From the NCBI RefSeq assembly GCF_001557535.2, contig NZ_CP014309.1, positions 62,001 through 126,000 of the forward strand: a DNA stretch of 64,000 nt, read 5' to 3'. The position numbers were made by a program, and so were the translations under genes. This document shows, piece by piece, positions 62,410 through 64,000 of the stretch. This DNA comes from Burkholderia sp. PAMC 26561 (GTDB lineage: Bacteria; Pseudomonadota; Gammaproteobacteria; Burkholderiales; Burkholderiaceae). Every line of letters starts with the position of its first letter. Position 1 is the stretch's first letter. The notes beneath the pieces are model-generated. The model worked only from the letters and a program-made list of their open reading frames with translations. It ran no database searches and was not told the origin of the DNA.

Positions 62410-62973
62410 TTGCCAAGAAACGGTACCGAGGTGCGACGCCGCTTGCAGGAAGCGGCGCTTGAGTTGTACGCAGCGAACGGATTTGATCAAACCACAACTG
62501 CTGAGATCGCGACGCTGGCAGGCGTGACGGAGCGCACGTTTTTCAGGCACTTCGCCGATAAGCGAGAGGTAGTGTTCGATGGCGAAGCTGCGTTGATTGA
62601 AATGCTGGTCGATGGAGTGCGCCGTGCGCCCGATGGAGGTGCGCCGATGGAAGTACTGTTACATGCGTTCCGTTCGGTAGTAGCGCTCGTGGAAGCGAAT
62701 CGTCCGTTTCTGACACCGCGGCAAAAAGTGATCGAAGCTGCACCTGCTCTTCGAGAGCGTGCGCTGGCCAAAGCCGCGGCCATTACGACAGCCTTGTCGG
62801 CGGCATTGGTCGAGCGCGGCCTAAATTCTCCCCTTGCAATGCTTGCCGCCCAGACAGGCATCGCGGCGTTTGGTTATGCGACCAATACTTGGCACAGCGA
62901 TCCGTCATCGGGATTGAACAATCATCTCGATGTCGCTTTCGCCCGTTTGCGAGGTTTGGCCTCTACCGGTTAA
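62410..62973 (+). CDS. TetR-family regulator divergent from MDR oxidoreductase
   Basis: 187 residues starting TTG (PRNGTEVRRRLQEAALELYA). The helix-turn-helix is NGFDQTTTAEIATLAGVTER with TFFRHFADKREVVF. The C-terminal part is the TetR_C type with VLLHAFRSVVALVEANRPFL. Probably represses the divergent oxidoreductase and itself through the paired palindromes. No better start codon exists in frame before the operator. Confidence 0.9.
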   Translation: MPRNGTEVRRRLQEAALELYAANGFDQTTTAEIATLAGVTERTFFRHFADKREVVFDGEAALIEMLVDGVRRAPDGGAPMEVLLHAFRSVVALVEANRPFLTPRQKVIEAAPALRERALAKAAAITTALSAALVERGLNSPLAMLAAQTGIAAFGYATNTWHSDPSSGLNNHLDVAFARLRGLASTG

Positions 62974-63055
62974 AGCTCTAGTAGGGGAAGGGCGGCCTGG
63001 GATTTGCCCGCCGATACATATGATAGTGTCCTCTATTACATATACGGAGCATCTC

Positions 63056-63331
63056 ATGGCGACCATAACGGACGAGATGACGCGCATCCTCGAAGACGCC
63101 GCCGAAGGGCTCAAGGCACTCGAGGAAGAAGTCATCACCGCGGAGTTCAATCCGGACGACCCAGTGAGTGCCGAAGCGGCCATCGCCCACGTCGAAGCTG
63201 TCATCGATGCGAAAATCGCACGTTTTCGCGGCAACCGTCTTGTCGAGGAAGCGGCAGACGCGATCAAAGCCGAATGCCGGGCTAACATTCTTTGGCAGGC
63301 CACCGATCGCGGCACGCGCACGCTGCATTGA
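63056..63331 (+). CDS. hypothetical protein, module copy 2
   Basis: 91 residues, MATITDEMTRILEDAAEGLK, ALEEEVITAEFNPDDP, VEAVIDAKIARFRGNRLVEE, AECRANILWQATDRG. ACGGAGC lies just before the ATG. Same family as the gene at 54145 but with its start codon and a good ribosome site. Acidic and helical, no known family. It sits at the head of the integrase module and might be a directionality or copy-control factor; this is inference from position only. Confidence 0.65.
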   Translation: MATITDEMTRILEDAAEGLKALEEEVITAEFNPDDPVSAEAAIAHVEAVIDAKIARFRGNRLVEEAADAIKAECRANILWQATDRGTRTLH

Positions 63332-63357
63332 TCGTGCTGGCCTTTTATGACACTGCC

Positions 63358-63745
63358 TTGACCCGTACCACTCAGATTCGTGTGACTTTCCTTCCGTCGG
63401 CTGACGAAGCTCGCGCTCATCTTCCCAATGACTTTGTGCTTGCGCTGCGCTCGATCCGGGAATTTGCCTAAGCCGAGGGCGGCACGGTCGCCGTTCAAGG
63501 ATCCTTGCCCGATGCAGCGGTTAGCATCCTGGTCGAATTTGGGAAAAACAGTAGGTCCTTTTCTGGGCCCGGCACTCGGTGCTGCGGTCAGCGGATGGTT
63601 TCAAAGACGCGCCGGCCGAAAGCTACGACTTCAAGTGGGTGATATCGAAGTCGAGGCCAGTAATCAGGCAGAGGTTGAGCAATTGCTTGAATTGGCAATT
63701 GAGATCCGGAAACGCCAGACCAACGCCGGTAACAGTCATGAATGA
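63358..63745 (+). pseudogene. small gene with a nonsense codon and a frameshift
   Basis: Starts TTG, TRTTQIRVTFLPSADEARAH, LPNDFVLALRSIREFA, then TAA at 63469, and in the same frame AEGGTVAVQGSLPDAAVSIL, VEFGK. An extra A in the run near 63545 shifts the frame to TVGPFLGPALGAAVSGWFQR, RAGRKLRLQVGDIEVEASNQ and AEVEQLLELAIEIRK to the end. The glycine-rich segment could cross a membrane. Its stop overlaps the integrase start. No named family recognised. Confidence 0.55.
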
Positions 63746-64000
63746 GGCGGCGCTTGTCGTTCGCGTAGAGACAACGCTCCCTGCGCTGATCATTGGTGCC
63801 GGCGAGCACGCGAGCGTCCGTTTACTGGAATTTTTTGCATCGAACATTCGCACCCCAAACACACGACGGGCATATTCGCATGCGGTGGGCGAGTTTCTCG
63901 CGTGGTGCGCGCAGGCCGGCGTGAGGTCCATTATCGAGGTGCAGCCGCTGCACGTGGCGGCATGGATCGAGCTGCAAACACGGACGCTGTCGGCCCCGAC
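63738..64000 (+). CDS. tyrosine recombinase/integrase, N-terminal part (cut by window edge)
   Basis: MNEAALVVRVETTLPALIIG, EHASVRLLEFFASNIRTPNT, RRAYSHAVGEFLAWCAQAGV, then VQPLHVAAWIELQTRTLSAP. This is the N-terminal SAM-like arm-binding domain of a XerC/D-type integrase; the catalytic domain lies beyond the window. It is the intact counterpart of the decayed copy at 54.7-55.4 kb, which shows how the sequence should continue (HEMPCHH, TGITAYL, STRTTQLY). Confidence 0.88.
   Translation, partial: MNEAALVVRVETTLPALIIGAGEHASVRLLEFFASNIRTPNTRRAYSHAVGEFLAWCAQAGVRSIIEVQPLHVAAWIELQTRTLSAP

Noticed and set aside
1..64000. Search for tRNA, rRNA and CRISPR arrays
   Set aside because: No cloverleaf-like or rRNA-like stretch and no regularly spaced direct repeats were noticed by eye; this is not a computed result.

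Overview
The window looks like accessory DNA (plasmid, megaplasmid or genomic island) from a Burkholderiaceae-type beta-proteobacterium such as Burkholderia, Paraburkholderia or Caballeronia. The clues are base composition, H-NS proteins of the short YRDPxxGATWSGRG type, imuA/umuDC SOS genes with a CTGT-N8-ACAG LexA box, and many LysR/TetR/AraC regulator plus oxidoreductase pairs. No rRNA, tRNA, CRISPR array or replication gene was recognised. The genus call is inference.

0-9 kb is plasmid-type maintenance and SOS DNA: an LPD29 protein operon, imuA, an H-NS-like protein, an SRAP (HMCES/YedK) gene, umuDC and several small unknown genes. SOS functions are hit repeatedly: an IS1595 element splits the LexA box in front of imuA, and both umuC and SRAP are frameshifted.

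9-26.5 kb resembles a worn defence island. It holds a nuclease gene broken by two lesions, a DUF4236/LprI-like membrane protein, a 2205-residue DUF4011-type helicase with transglutaminase-like and Vsr-like ends, and an ATPase with an anticodon-nuclease-like C-terminus that is cut by an IS3-family element. Removing the element and one copy of its 3-bp target duplication restores the ATPase frame exactly.

27-45.6 kb and 50-63 kb are metabolic cargo: a tightly packed five-gene operon (beta-propeller, alpha/beta hydrolase, sugar-isomerase-like TIM barrel, DoxX, YoaK/DUF1275) next to a TetR gene, an epoxide-hydrolase-like enzyme, a propeller plus two carboxymuconolactone-decarboxylase-like genes, and five divergent regulator/oxidoreductase pairs, three with obvious palindromes in the shared promoter. 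A GGDEF-EAL protein, a chemotaxis receptor, a single-domain response regulator and a J-domain-like protein lie between.

Mobile debris is scattered throughout: IS1595, IS3, an IS5 fragment, a Tn5-like transposase fragment fused to an integrase tail, a complete-looking group II intron with a frameshifted maturase, an isolated integrase tail, and two copies (54 kb and 63 kb) of a small-gene/tyrosine-integrase module of which only the second, cut by the window edge, looks intact. At least ten genes carry small frameshifts or nonsense changes, so either the region is decaying or the assembly contains indel errors; raw reads would tell.
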